DNA from: an uncultured Eubacteriales bacterium
GTDB lineage: Bacteria > Bacillota > Clostridia > Oscillospirales > Acutalibacteraceae
Assembly (NCBI GenBank): GCA_934643185.1
Contig: CAKUBN010000036.1
Location: forward strand, 1 to 22,642
DNA length: 22,642 nt
Direction: 5' to 3'
The notes under the pieces are model-generated. The model ran no database searches and had not been told where the DNA came from. It was given only the letters and a program-made list of their open reading frames with translations. A program made the translations under genes and the position numbers. Of this stretch, positions 7,560 through 14,481 are shown in pieces (position 1 is the stretch's first letter; each line of letters opens with the position of its first letter).

Positions 7560-8498
7560 TCAGAACAGTGCGCCATCCGGGAACTTCCTTCTGACGATCC
7601 AGTTTGCAGTGAAGACCAGAATGAAGCCGACGATGGACTGATAGAGACCGATAGCCATGGAAAGGCTCGGATCACCTGTGTTCTTAAATGTACGGTAAAC
7701 GTATGTATCAATAACTTCTGCAATCGGCATCAACGAGCTGTTGTCACGGATGATTGCATACAGCATACCGAAGTCGCCGTAGAAGATGCGGCCAACGGAC
7801 ATCAGGGTCATGATGCAGATGGTCGGCGCAAGCAGCGGGATCGTGATGTAGATGATACGCTTAAAGCGCGTAGCACCATCGATGTAAGCTGCTTCATACA
7901 GGCCTTCGTCAATGCCGGTGATCGCTGCGAGGTAAACGATCGTGTTGTAACCCGTGTTCTTCCAAATGTTGAGGATCAGAAGAATCGGATACCAGTAACC
8001 CGGGGTAGAATAGTAATTGATGCGCGTGCCCATCAAGTTGTTGAGCAGGCCCGTCTCTGTGCCAAGGATACCCTGCAGCATGTAGCTGACGATAACCCAG
8101 GAAATAAAGTACGGGAAAAGCATCATGGACTGAGAAACCTTCAGGAACTTCTTCGCCTTGACCTCATTGAGGACGATTGCCAAAACAACGGAGCAAACCG
8201 TACCGACGATGAGGAACAGGATGTTGATGACGAGCGTGTTGCGCGTAACGGTCCACGCCCAGCTGGATTTGAAGAAGTATTCGAAGTTCTTCAGACCGAC
8301 GAACGGACTCCAAATGCCCGTCTTGTAGTTGAACTTCTCAAATGCAATTACGATGTACGGCAGTGTCAAATAAGAAAAGATGAAAGTGTAAACGACCGCG
8401 GGCAGCGCAAGCAGGTACAAAAACTTGTTTGTCCACAGCTCTTTAAAAGGATTCACTCTCTTCTTGCTGACATCAACCAAAGCTGACGCCTTACTCAT
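7560..8498 (-). CDS. Sugar ABC transporter permease, LplB/YteP type
   Basis: A 312-residue inner-membrane permease of the MalF-like group and first gene of the operon. It opens with a short basic segment and a first membrane span (FLYLLALPAVVYTFIFSYL). The EAA loop YEAAYIDGATRFKRIIYITI is near residues 200-222. The end VGFILVFTANWIVRRKFPDG is characteristic of LplB proteins. The frame stays open far upstream to 8900, but that part has no family similarity and lies in A+T-rich intergenic DNA. The ATG at 8498 gives the normal N-terminus with GGAGAGG 12 bases upstream; an ATG at 8510 abuts that site directly and is less likely. No ATPase gene is encoded in the operon, so a shared MsmK-type ATPase elsewhere probably drives it. 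Confidence 0.92.
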   Translation of the reverse strand: MSKASALVDVSKKRVNPFKELWTNKFLYLLALPAVVYTFIFSYLTLPYIVIAFEKFNYKTGIWSPFVGLKNFEYFFKSSWAWTVTRNTLVINILFLIVGTVCSVVLAIVLNEVKAKKFLKVSQSMMLFPYFISWVIVSYMLQGILGTETGLLNNLMGTRINYYSTPGYWYPILLILNIWKNTGYNTIVYLAAITGIDEGLYEAAYIDGATRFKRIIYITIPLLAPTICIMTLMSVGRIFYGDFGMLYAIIRDNSSLMPIAEVIDTYVYRTFKNTGDPSLSMAIGLYQSIVGFILVFTANWIVRRKFPDGALF

Positions 8499-8539
8499 GT
8501 TTGCGATCATCCTCTCCGAATAATGTGTCTCTTCTATAT

Positions 8540-8545
8540 AATATA
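8540..8545 (-). promoter_or_regulatory. Candidate -10 element of the importer operon
   Basis: The minus strand reads TATATT here, which would give a start about 30 bases before the ATG at 8498. No recognisable -35 lies 17 bases upstream (CAGAGG). A good -10 without a -35 is what an activator-dependent promoter looks like, fitting the AraC protein encoded opposite. Confidence 0.4.
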
Positions 8546-9015
8546 AGGAAGAGTTTTGTTCACCTCTGCACAGCCGCACATATAAAGTAAAGCTTATTTG
8601 CTTTATATTTATATATTGACTCTGCAAATGCGAACCCGGAATATCTCTATTCCTGCTGAAAACAAAGTGCCGACAAAACTTGGTGTTTGCCAAAGCATGT
8701 CGTTTTGCAATCACAGTGCACCGGGCGCCCTCCCTCATGGGTCTTCCCGGAACCTCTGCCCCGTGCAGAGATACCGTTTCTGCAATCCACTTGTTTGTTT
8801 TCGATGAATAAACTTTAACACGCTGTGAACGATTTGTAAAGTATTCTTTTTGCGATAAACTCCAAAATTTCAAAACAACTTTGCATTTTGGCAGTTTCAA
8901 GACACTTCACAAATTTCGCTTTTCTCCATTTTTTGAGAATCGAATTACTTTTTTCGGCTTTTCGTGATATGAAACTACGTTTTTTACGATTTGAATCAAT
9001 AATCTGATTTTTCGC

Positions 9016-9044
9016 TTGCGTTTAGTGCCAAAATCCGTTATCAT
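9016..9044 (+). promoter_or_regulatory. Promoter of the AraC regulator gene
   Basis: TTGCGT (9016-9021), a 17-base spacer and TATCAT (9039-9044) form a reasonable sigma-A promoter. Transcription would start near 9051, giving a leader of about 55 bases before the TTG start at 9106. Confidence 0.55.
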
Positions 9045-9105
9045 AGAGTTATACGAAATCTAAATCGTGTTTTTCGTTCTCTTTCTGTATTTGGAGTGTT
9101 GTATT

Positions 9106-11457
9106 TTGTTTAAAAAAGTAAAAACCCGGCTGTTCAACCGGTACCTTTTCAGTATTTTCTGTGTGGTGGCCATAGCCATTATACTCGTCACGCTTTTAAT
9201 TTTCACCATCTACGCAAATTTGCAGGTCAGCTCTGCGCGCACCTATTCTGTGCATCAGTTGGAGCAGGTCTGTCAGATGACGGACATGCTCTACAGCCAA
9301 ATGCGCTCCGTTAATAATCAAATTTTGCAGAACAGCAATACGAACCGTTGCCTCTCCTCCAATACCTTCAACCGCCTCATCGAAGCCGATGCAGGCATCA
9401 AGCTGCGCGAGATCCAAACGGCGCAGAGCTATACGCGCTATGTTAGCCTTTATAACTCTGCCTCCAACCGTTTCGTCTCCAGCTCTACGGCAGATTTTCT
9501 CACGGATGACGATATTGCATACTATTATAGGAGATTGCCCGATAATCCCGGCGCCGATACCTGCCTTCTGCGCATGATCGGTGCAAACTACGCCACACAG
9601 CAGCTCAAGACCCGTTATGTCTATTCCTTCGTCTTCCGTGCACAGCTACGCAAAGGCGGCTCGCCCGACCTCATCATCGTAGACGTGGACGAAGATTATT
9701 TCAACGATTCCATATCGAACCTGCGCACCTCGAACGGCTTTCAACAGGTCCTGCTTTTGAACCGTTACGGCGAGGTTTTCTCCACCAATATCGCTGAAGG
9801 TGATTCACAAACCTTTACGCATGCAAAACCCGACAATACTATTGTCTCCGTGGAGGATTTCCCGGAGCTGACCGACAATTCCGGCTCCTTCTCCTACACC
9901 TGCGCTGACCATACTGAAGCGCTCGTCACCTACGCCAAGGCGTCTTCCTCCGGCTTTACGATCTTCAATATTGTGCCGTACTCGAATATTTACAGCGGTC
10001 TCCCCCAGCTCGCCATCATCACGTTACTCGCCGGCATTCTTGTGCTCTGCATCGGCATGTTCATCTCGTTCCGCACCAGTGCAAAGCTCTCTGCGCCAAT
10101 CGAAGTGCTCTACAACAACTACGTCAAAAAGCCGGCGAACGACCATGCCGGCGATGAGCTCGACCAGCTCAGCAAGGCCTTTTCCGATATGTACATGAAA
10201 GCCGATAAGCTGGAGCAAGGCCTCATCTCCTCCTATTCCGATTCCAAAAAGCGCAACATTCAGCGACTTATGCACGGCGAGTATGGACAGATTCCGAATT
10301 ACATCGAAGTATACCAAAGCTACGGCATCGACCTCACCGCGCCGTATTACACCATCGTCATTATCAGTGCAGCCTCCAAAGAGTTGCGCTTCGGCCCGGA
10401 TGACCCAAACTATTTCATTTACAGCTACGCTCTCGAAAACCTCGCCACCGAAGTTTTGGGGCAGTTCGGCAGTGTCGTACCGTACTGCAATTCGCACAAC
10501 TTTCTCGTGATGTTGCTCCCCCTGCAAAAGAACGCCTACCCGGAAAAGCTTGTGCCGGAGCTTGAGCGTGTGTGCGAGGTCATGCAGCGCGAGTTTGCCA
10601 TGAACACCACCATCTGCATCGGCACCATCGTGGAGACAGCCGTCAATATCAACCTCTGCTATGAGGCGACGAACATCGCACTGGAATATTCCGCCATCTG
10701 TAATCAGGGCAAAATTTTCTTCGCCTATGAGACCGGCCAGAATATCAATCTCAACTCATACCACAACAAGCTCCACATGAAGCTTGCCGAGCACATCCGC
10801 GCAAACGACCTCGATGCCTGCTCGCAGGAGTTCGACCTCGCCATTTCCTATATGTCAAACGTCAGCTTCAACACGGCCGTCACCTATTTCAACCACGTCA
10901 TGATGTCCCTGCTCGATGATTTCTCCACCACCTTCACGGACGACGACACCACCTATCCCCTCTTAATGGATAAGCTGAATGAGATCGACCGCCAGCAGCT
11001 GCCGAACGTCTATATGCTGCGCAAGCGCTGCATGGAGTTCATCACTATTTTGGCGCATCACCAGAGCATCAACCGCAAATACGGCAACGAGCTCGCAGCC
11101 GAAACCGCTAAGGAATACATCGATAAAAACTATGCAAACCCGGATCTTTCCCTGAAAATGCTCGCCGGCATGGCCGGGCTTTCCACCGCCTACTTCGGCA
11201 AGATCTTCGCCACGCAGACCGGCTATTCGTTCAGCGATTACCTCAGCAACACCCGCATGAAAAAGGCCGAGCAGCTTTTGCTTGAGACCAAGCTTCCCAT
11301 CAACCAGATCAGTGAGGCCATCGGCATTGTGAACACGAACTACTTCTATTCCGTCTTCAAGAAAAAGTACGGCATGACGCCGCTCGCCTACCGCCGCACA
11401 CGCTCCGGCGAAGCGGAAGATGCAAAACCGGAAGCAAACGACAAAGAAAACACGTAA
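9106..11457 (+). CDS. Membrane-anchored AraC family regulator (YesS-like)
   Basis: A 783-residue one-component regulator. A first membrane span (LFSIFCVVAIAIILVTLLIF) lies at about residues 10-32, then an extracellular sensor part of about 265 residues. A second span (LAIITLLAGILVLCIGMFI) is near 300-320, followed by a HAMP-like linker and a cytoplasmic middle region. The C-terminal AraC double helix-turn-helix is at about 665-765 (LSLKMLAGMAGLSTAYFGKIF and INQISEAIGIVNTNYFYSVFKKKYGMTPLAYRR parts). Proteins of this build in Bacillus (YesS, YtdP) sit beside Lpl-type importers for plant polysaccharide fragments. Divergence from the importer operon makes that operon its likely target. The TTG start is chosen because GGAG lies nine bases upstream; a GTG at 9067 has no such site. 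An acidic tail of about 15 residues follows the DNA-binding domain. Confidence 0.9.
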   Translation: MFKKVKTRLFNRYLFSIFCVVAIAIILVTLLIFTIYANLQVSSARTYSVHQLEQVCQMTDMLYSQMRSVNNQILQNSNTNRCLSSNTFNRLIEADAGIKLREIQTAQSYTRYVSLYNSASNRFVSSSTADFLTDDDIAYYYRRLPDNPGADTCLLRMIGANYATQQLKTRYVYSFVFRAQLRKGGSPDLIIVDVDEDYFNDSISNLRTSNGFQQVLLLNRYGEVFSTNIAEGDSQTFTHAKPDNTIVSVEDFPELTDNSGSFSYTCADHTEALVTYAKASSSGFTIFNIVPYSNIYSGLPQLAIITLLAGILVLCIGMFISFRTSAKLSAPIEVLYNNYVKKPANDHAGDELDQLSKAFSDMYMKADKLEQGLISSYSDSKKRNIQRLMHGEYGQIPNYIEVYQSYGIDLTAPYYTIVIISAASKELRFGPDDPNYFIYSYALENLATEVLGQFGSVVPYCNSHNFLVMLLPLQKNAYPEKLVPELERVCEVMQREFAMNTTICIGTIVETAVNINLCYEATNIALEYSAICNQGKIFFAYETGQNINLNSYHNKLHMKLAEHIRANDLDACSQEFDLAISYMSNVSFNTAVTYFNHVMMSLLDDFSTTFTDDDTTYPLLMDKLNEIDRQQLPNVYMLRKRCMEFITILAHHQSINRKYGNELAAETAKEYIDKNYANPDLSLKMLAGMAGLSTAYFGKIFATQTGYSFSDYLSNTRMKKAEQLLLETKLPINQISEAIGIVNTNYFYSVFKKKYGMTPLAYRRTRSGEAEDAKPEANDKENT

Positions 11458-11515
11458 TCCTCGCATCGTTCACGAATTGTTTGCAGTTGATTTTCATAAT
11501 TTTTCGTAAAAAGAA

Positions 11516-11544
11516 TTGATTTTTTGTGCATTTACGCTTATAAT
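11516..11544 (+). promoter_or_regulatory. Near-consensus sigma-A promoter of the XRE gene
   Basis: TTGATT (11516-11521), a 17-base spacer and a perfect TATAAT (11539-11544). It is the strongest promoter I see in the window and reads into the small regulator gene starting at 11575. Confidence 0.8.
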
Positions 11545-11574
11545 GTGTATAGAACATAGAAAGGCGGCGAGCAA

Positions 11575-11832
11575 ATGCGCATCCGTAAAAAACCACTTGG
11601 AGACAAAAACTTAGTCGGCGCACGTATTGAGAGCATTCGCCGCAACCGTGGCATGAAGCAAAAAGAGCTGCTCGCGCAGCTGCAGGTGCGCGGCGTGGAT
11701 ATCAACGCCTCTGCCCTCTCAAAGTTAGAGGGTCAGCTCCGCACCGTCACCGATATTGAGCTTTTAGCCTTCGCCGAAATTTTAGACGTAGACGTCTTCT
11801 GGCTCCTCACCGGAGAATCTCAGCAACTCTAA
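11575..11832 (+). CDS. Small XRE family DNA-binding protein
   Basis: An 85-residue protein that is almost entirely one Cro/C1-type helix-turn-helix. LVGARIESIRRNRGMKQKELLAQLQ holds helices 1 and 2, INASALSKLEGQLR is the recognition helix, and VTDIELLAFAEILDVDVFWLLTG closes the fold. No ligand or dimerisation domain is present. AAAGGCGGCGAG before the ATG serves as ribosome site. It is a single-gene unit with a strong promoter upstream and a terminator behind it, lying between the AraC gene and the convergent secDF genes. Constitutive expression with self-repression is plausible, but no dyad is obvious at its promoter. Target genes are unknown. Confidence 0.85.
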   Translation: MRIRKKPLGDKNLVGARIESIRRNRGMKQKELLAQLQVRGVDINASALSKLEGQLRTVTDIELLAFAEILDVDVFWLLTGESQQL

Positions 11833-11837
11833 ACCAA

Positions 11838-11880
11838 AACCGGGTAAGCACCGCACGGCAGCTCACCCGGTTTTTCTTTT
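11838..11880 (+). terminator. Intrinsic terminator of the XRE gene
   Basis: AACCGGGT (11838-11845) pairs with ACCCGGTT (11865-11872), with an inner AGC/GCT pairing, followed by a T-rich run to 11880. It begins six bases after the stop codon. Confidence 0.85.
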
Positions 11881-11934
11881 GCGGATTTTTATCGCTTACT
11901 CGCTTATCCCCTGCACCCAAAATATGCTATATGC

Positions 11935-11971
11935 AAAAATTCCCGGAGAGCACGCAGCTTTCCGGGAATTT
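11935..11971 (-). terminator. Intrinsic terminator of the secDF genes
   Basis: Eleven-base perfect arms AAATTCCCGGA (11937-11947) and TCCGGGAATTT (11961-11971). On the minus strand the stem runs into TTTTT at 11939-11935. It lies 47 bases after the secF stop and ends the long minus-strand gene group. Confidence 0.85.
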
Positions 11972-12018
11972 CATTTAGCAACTATTAAAAATTACTCGAA
12001 GCAATTCGCTTTGGCAAA

Positions 12019-12957
12019 TTACTTTTTGCTCTTCTCGCCCTTATGCACAGCCCACATGGTGTAAAGCGGAGCCGCAATGCACAGAGAGGAATAGCAACCG
12101 ACGATCGTACCGACCATCATCGGCAGTGCAAAGCTCTGAACAGAGCTGATGCCGTAAACCGTCGCGACAATGTAGATTACGAGCAGCGCCATGAAGGTGG
12201 TGAGAGACGTCAGAATAGAACGTGTCATCGTCTGGTTCAGGCTCTTGTTGACGATACCCGGCAGCGCGTCCGGGCTCTTCGTCGGAGAGAGCTTGCGGTT
12301 CTCACGGATACGGTCGTAAATAACGATGGTATCGTTCAGCGAGTAGCCGAGGATCGTCAAAATGACCGCGATGAAAATATCGTTGATGGAGAAACCGAAA
12401 ATCACAAACGAGAAGTACACGAGCAGCACATCATGCACAAGTGCAATAAGCGCCGTAACGCCGGCGGAAAGACCGCCGATCTTCTTAAAGCGCAGTGCAA
12501 TGTACACAAGCAAAATCACAAACGTGATGAGCAGGCAAACAAGGCACTTCTGGAAGAACTTCGCGCCCATGGTCGGGTCAACAGAGCTCGATTCCACCAC
12601 GTTGAACGTGCGGTCTGCATACGCATCGGAAAGCTTCGTCGCGATTGCCTGCTGCTCATCGAGCGTCACAGCCTCGTTGCCTGCAAAGGACAACGTAACC
12701 TGGTTCGCGTCGGTGCCGAACGTCTTGCTCAGCGCAACGGAAACGTCGCGGCCAGTCTCCTCTTTTACGAGGGACGCGATCTCATCCGTATCGACCTCGC
12801 CGTCTACGGAATACTTGATCATTGCACCGCCGACGAACTGAATGTCCATCTTCGTGCCGCGAATGAAGTTGAAGATCAAGCCGATGACGATCAGGCCGAT
12901 CGAGATGCCGAACAGAATTTTTCTGTTCTTATAGAAATCAAAATTGAACTTTTTCAT
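12019..12957 (-). CDS. secF: Protein translocase subunit SecF
   Basis: A 312-residue SecF. With SecD it forms the membrane complex that uses the proton motive force to help pull secreted proteins out of the SecYEG channel. The first span follows the basic start MKKFNFDFYKNRK, then MDIQFVGGAMIKY opens the extracytoplasmic domain. Five further spans fill the C-terminal half, including the family motif GYSLNDTIVIYDRIRENR in the fourth span and loop. Length is normal for Gram-positive SecF. Its ATG shares one base with the secD stop (TAATG), so the two are translationally coupled. SecD and SecF are separate here, unlike the fused SecDF of Bacillus. Confidence 0.96.
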   Translation of the reverse strand: MKKFNFDFYKNRKILFGISIGLIVIGLIFNFIRGTKMDIQFVGGAMIKYSVDGEVDTDEIASLVKEETGRDVSVALSKTFGTDANQVTLSFAGNEAVTLDEQQAIATKLSDAYADRTFNVVESSSVDPTMGAKFFQKCLVCLLITFVILLVYIALRFKKIGGLSAGVTALIALVHDVLLVYFSFVIFGFSINDIFIAVILTILGYSLNDTIVIYDRIRENRKLSPTKSPDALPGIVNKSLNQTMTRSILTSLTTFMALLVIYIVATVYGISSVQSFALPMMVGTIVGCYSSLCIAAPLYTMWAVHKGEKSKK

Positions 12958-14366
12958 TACTTATCCGCACCTCCAAACAGCCATTTCTTACGGAGCGGCT
13001 TGAAGCCGGAAAGCGATTTGATCATCAGGCGAGAGCAGAACACGCCCATGATGAAGTTGCCGATCACACCGACGAGCAGCGTATAGCCGAAGGAGTAGAT
13101 CGCGCCGGTCGTGGATTCGCCGAAGATCTTAGAGAGAATGTTGGACGGGCCGAACACGCCGATGAGCATGATGGCAACGATCAAAATCGTAATGTTGCCG
13201 TCCACGATGGACCACAAGCTGTTGGAGCAGCCCTTCTGAATAGCGCCGTCCAGCGTTTTGCCGGTGCCGAGCTCTTCCTTGATGCGGCTCGCGGTGATGA
13301 TGTTCGCATCCACGCCCACGCCGATGGAAAGGATAATGCCCGCAAGACCCGGCAGGGTCATCGTAAAGCTGTTCACAAACGGGAAGTAGCCGGAGATCGC
13401 CGCAAAGGTAATGGCCAGCTGGCCCACAAGGGACAGTACCGCCGCAACGCCAGGAATCTTGAACATCACGATCATGAATACAGCGATGAGCGCAAAGGCG
13501 ATCACGCCGGCCATGACCATAGCGTCCAGAGACTTCATGCCAAGCGTCGGGTTCACGGTGCTGAAGTTCGAGGTCTGCAAAGCAAACGGCAGTGCGCCGC
13601 CCTGGATCTTCGCAGCAAGCTCAGAAGCCGTAGCCGCCGTAAAGTTGCCGGTGATGGAAGCCTTGCCGTCCGTGATGACCGCGTTAACGGTCGGGGCGGA
13701 GATCATGATGTCGTCCATCCAAATGGAGATCGTCTTGCCCTTCAGGCGCTCGGTCGCCTCTGCAAACTTCTGTGCGCCTTCATCGGAAAGCGTCAGGGAG
13801 ATCGCATAGTCGTAGCTGCCGGAGGTGGAGTTTTCCTGCATGACCGGCTTTGCCTCGGTCACGTCGCTGCCTTCCAGAATGATCGTGTCAGCCGTGGTGC
13901 CCGTCGGCGTCTGGTAAACCGGGTTGCCCTCGCCGTCCACGGTCTGGGTCTCATAAGAGTTGCCCTCGCGGAACGTCAGCAGCGCCGTTGCGGAAATTTC
14001 TTCAATAGCCTTTTCCGGGTCAAAGTCCGATTCGCCGCTCTTCCACGGAAAACGAACAATGATCTTGTCGTTGGCTTCGTCAGTGTAGATCTCGTAGTCC
14101 GTAATGCTCTTCGAGACCATACGCAGCTCGATGATCGCCTTTGCGGCTTCAAGCTGCTCTGCGGTCGCTTCTACGCCGTCAGCCGGGCTGAAGGTCGCTT
14201 CCACGCCGCCGCGGATATCAATACCCCATCTTATATCGCTGGCGCCCTTGATCCATGTGTTCTTCGTGTCACCGTTCTGCGTGTAAACGCCGAAGATCGA
14301 TGTGTATGTAAGCGCAAGGATCAGAGCCGCGATGATAAAAAACACAGGTTTTTTCACGCGCTTCAT
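12957..14366 (-). CDS. secD: Protein translocase subunit SecD
   Basis: A 469-residue SecD. A first span (VFFIIAALILALTYTSIFGV) is followed by the D1 motif GIDIRGGVEATF and an extracytoplasmic P1 region of about 220 residues. The C-terminal membrane block contains GVGVDANIITASRIKEEL, the conserved fourth-span motif with the Asp needed for proton-coupled function, and ends in a basic tail. It is shorter than the enterobacterial protein because the P1 domain is reduced, as usual in Clostridia. The ATG has GGAGG ten bases upstream. A short hairpin with a C-UUCG-G loop lies just before that site (14385-14406). It sits 115 bases after the ispH-rpsA gene. Confidence 0.96.
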   Translation of the reverse strand: MKRVKKPVFFIIAALILALTYTSIFGVYTQNGDTKNTWIKGASDIRWGIDIRGGVEATFSPADGVEATAEQLEAAKAIIELRMVSKSITDYEIYTDEANDKIIVRFPWKSGESDFDPEKAIEEISATALLTFREGNSYETQTVDGEGNPVYQTPTGTTADTIILEGSDVTEAKPVMQENSTSGSYDYAISLTLSDEGAQKFAEATERLKGKTISIWMDDIMISAPTVNAVITDGKASITGNFTAATASELAAKIQGGALPFALQTSNFSTVNPTLGMKSLDAMVMAGVIAFALIAVFMIVMFKIPGVAAVLSLVGQLAITFAAISGYFPFVNSFTMTLPGLAGIILSIGVGVDANIITASRIKEELGTGKTLDGAIQKGCSNSLWSIVDGNITILIVAIMLIGVFGPSNILSKIFGESTTGAIYSFGYTLLVGVIGNFIMGVFCSRLMIKSLSGFKPLRKKWLFGGADK

Positions 14367-14384
14367 CTAATTGTTTCCTCCAAT

Positions 14385-14406
14385 GGATAAAGCCGAAGTT
14401 TTATCC
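14385..14406 (-). other. Hairpin with UUCG loop in the secD leader
   Basis: On the minus strand GGATAAA pairs with TTTATCC around ACTTCGGC, giving a C-UUCG-G tetraloop closed by one A-C mismatch. It ends within a few bases of the secD ribosome site. It could affect secD translation or mRNA stability; nothing proves a function. Confidence 0.4.
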
Positions 14407-14435
14407 GTTTACTTTAAAACTGTCCGTCATGTAAA

Positions 14436-14459
14436 GCAGGGTGGCAAGAACCACCCTGC
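14436..14459 (-). terminator. Hairpin between ispH-rpsA and secD
   Basis: Nine-base perfect arms GCAGGGTGG (14436-14444) and CCACCCTGC (14451-14459) with a six-base loop, 22 bases after the ispH-rpsA stop. Only TTTA follows on the minus strand, so it is a weak terminator or a processing/stability element. It implies that secDF expression is partly separate from the genes upstream. Confidence 0.5.
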
Positions 14460-14481
14460 AAATTTACACCTGACGATTAAA

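Larger units (their letters stand above)
8511..9105. promoter_or_regulatory. Divergent control region between importer operon and AraC regulator
   Basis: This gene-free stretch of about 600 bases is mostly A+T-rich with a G+C-rich island around 8720-8770. Dyads visible are CTCTTC/GAAGAG (8529-8534, 8548-8553), ATATAAAG/CTTTATAT (8580-8608), GGAATA/TATTCC (8639-8654) and CTCTGC/GCAGAG (8754-8770). The heptamer CTCTGCA occurs at 8564 and 8620 and inverted at 8764-8770. These are candidate regulator sites; I find no riboswitch fold or convincing catabolite-repression site by eye. Confidence 0.5.

Noticed and set aside
8648..8663. Match to the RpiR-type motif (TATTCCTGC then TGAAAA) upstream of the importer operon
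   Set aside because: Only the first nine bases agree; the A-run half is broken by TG, so shared control of the sugar operon is not supported.
8560..8800. Riboswitch or catabolite-repression site in the importer leader
   Set aside because: Scattered dyads exist but no known riboswitch core and no convincing cre consensus could be read by eye.
8499..8900. Upstream extension of the LplB-type permease frame by about 134 residues
   Set aside because: The added residues lack family similarity, have intergenic-like composition, and the ATG at 8498 gives the normal N-terminus with a ribosome site.
9067..9105. GTG start for the AraC regulator at 9067
   Set aside because: No ribosome site precedes it, whereas the TTG at 9106 has GGAG nine bases upstream and begins with a basic segment before the membrane span.
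12043..13086. Plus-strand open frame of 347 residues opposite secF
   Set aside because: Antisense to an unambiguous secF and full of Arg, Asp and His.
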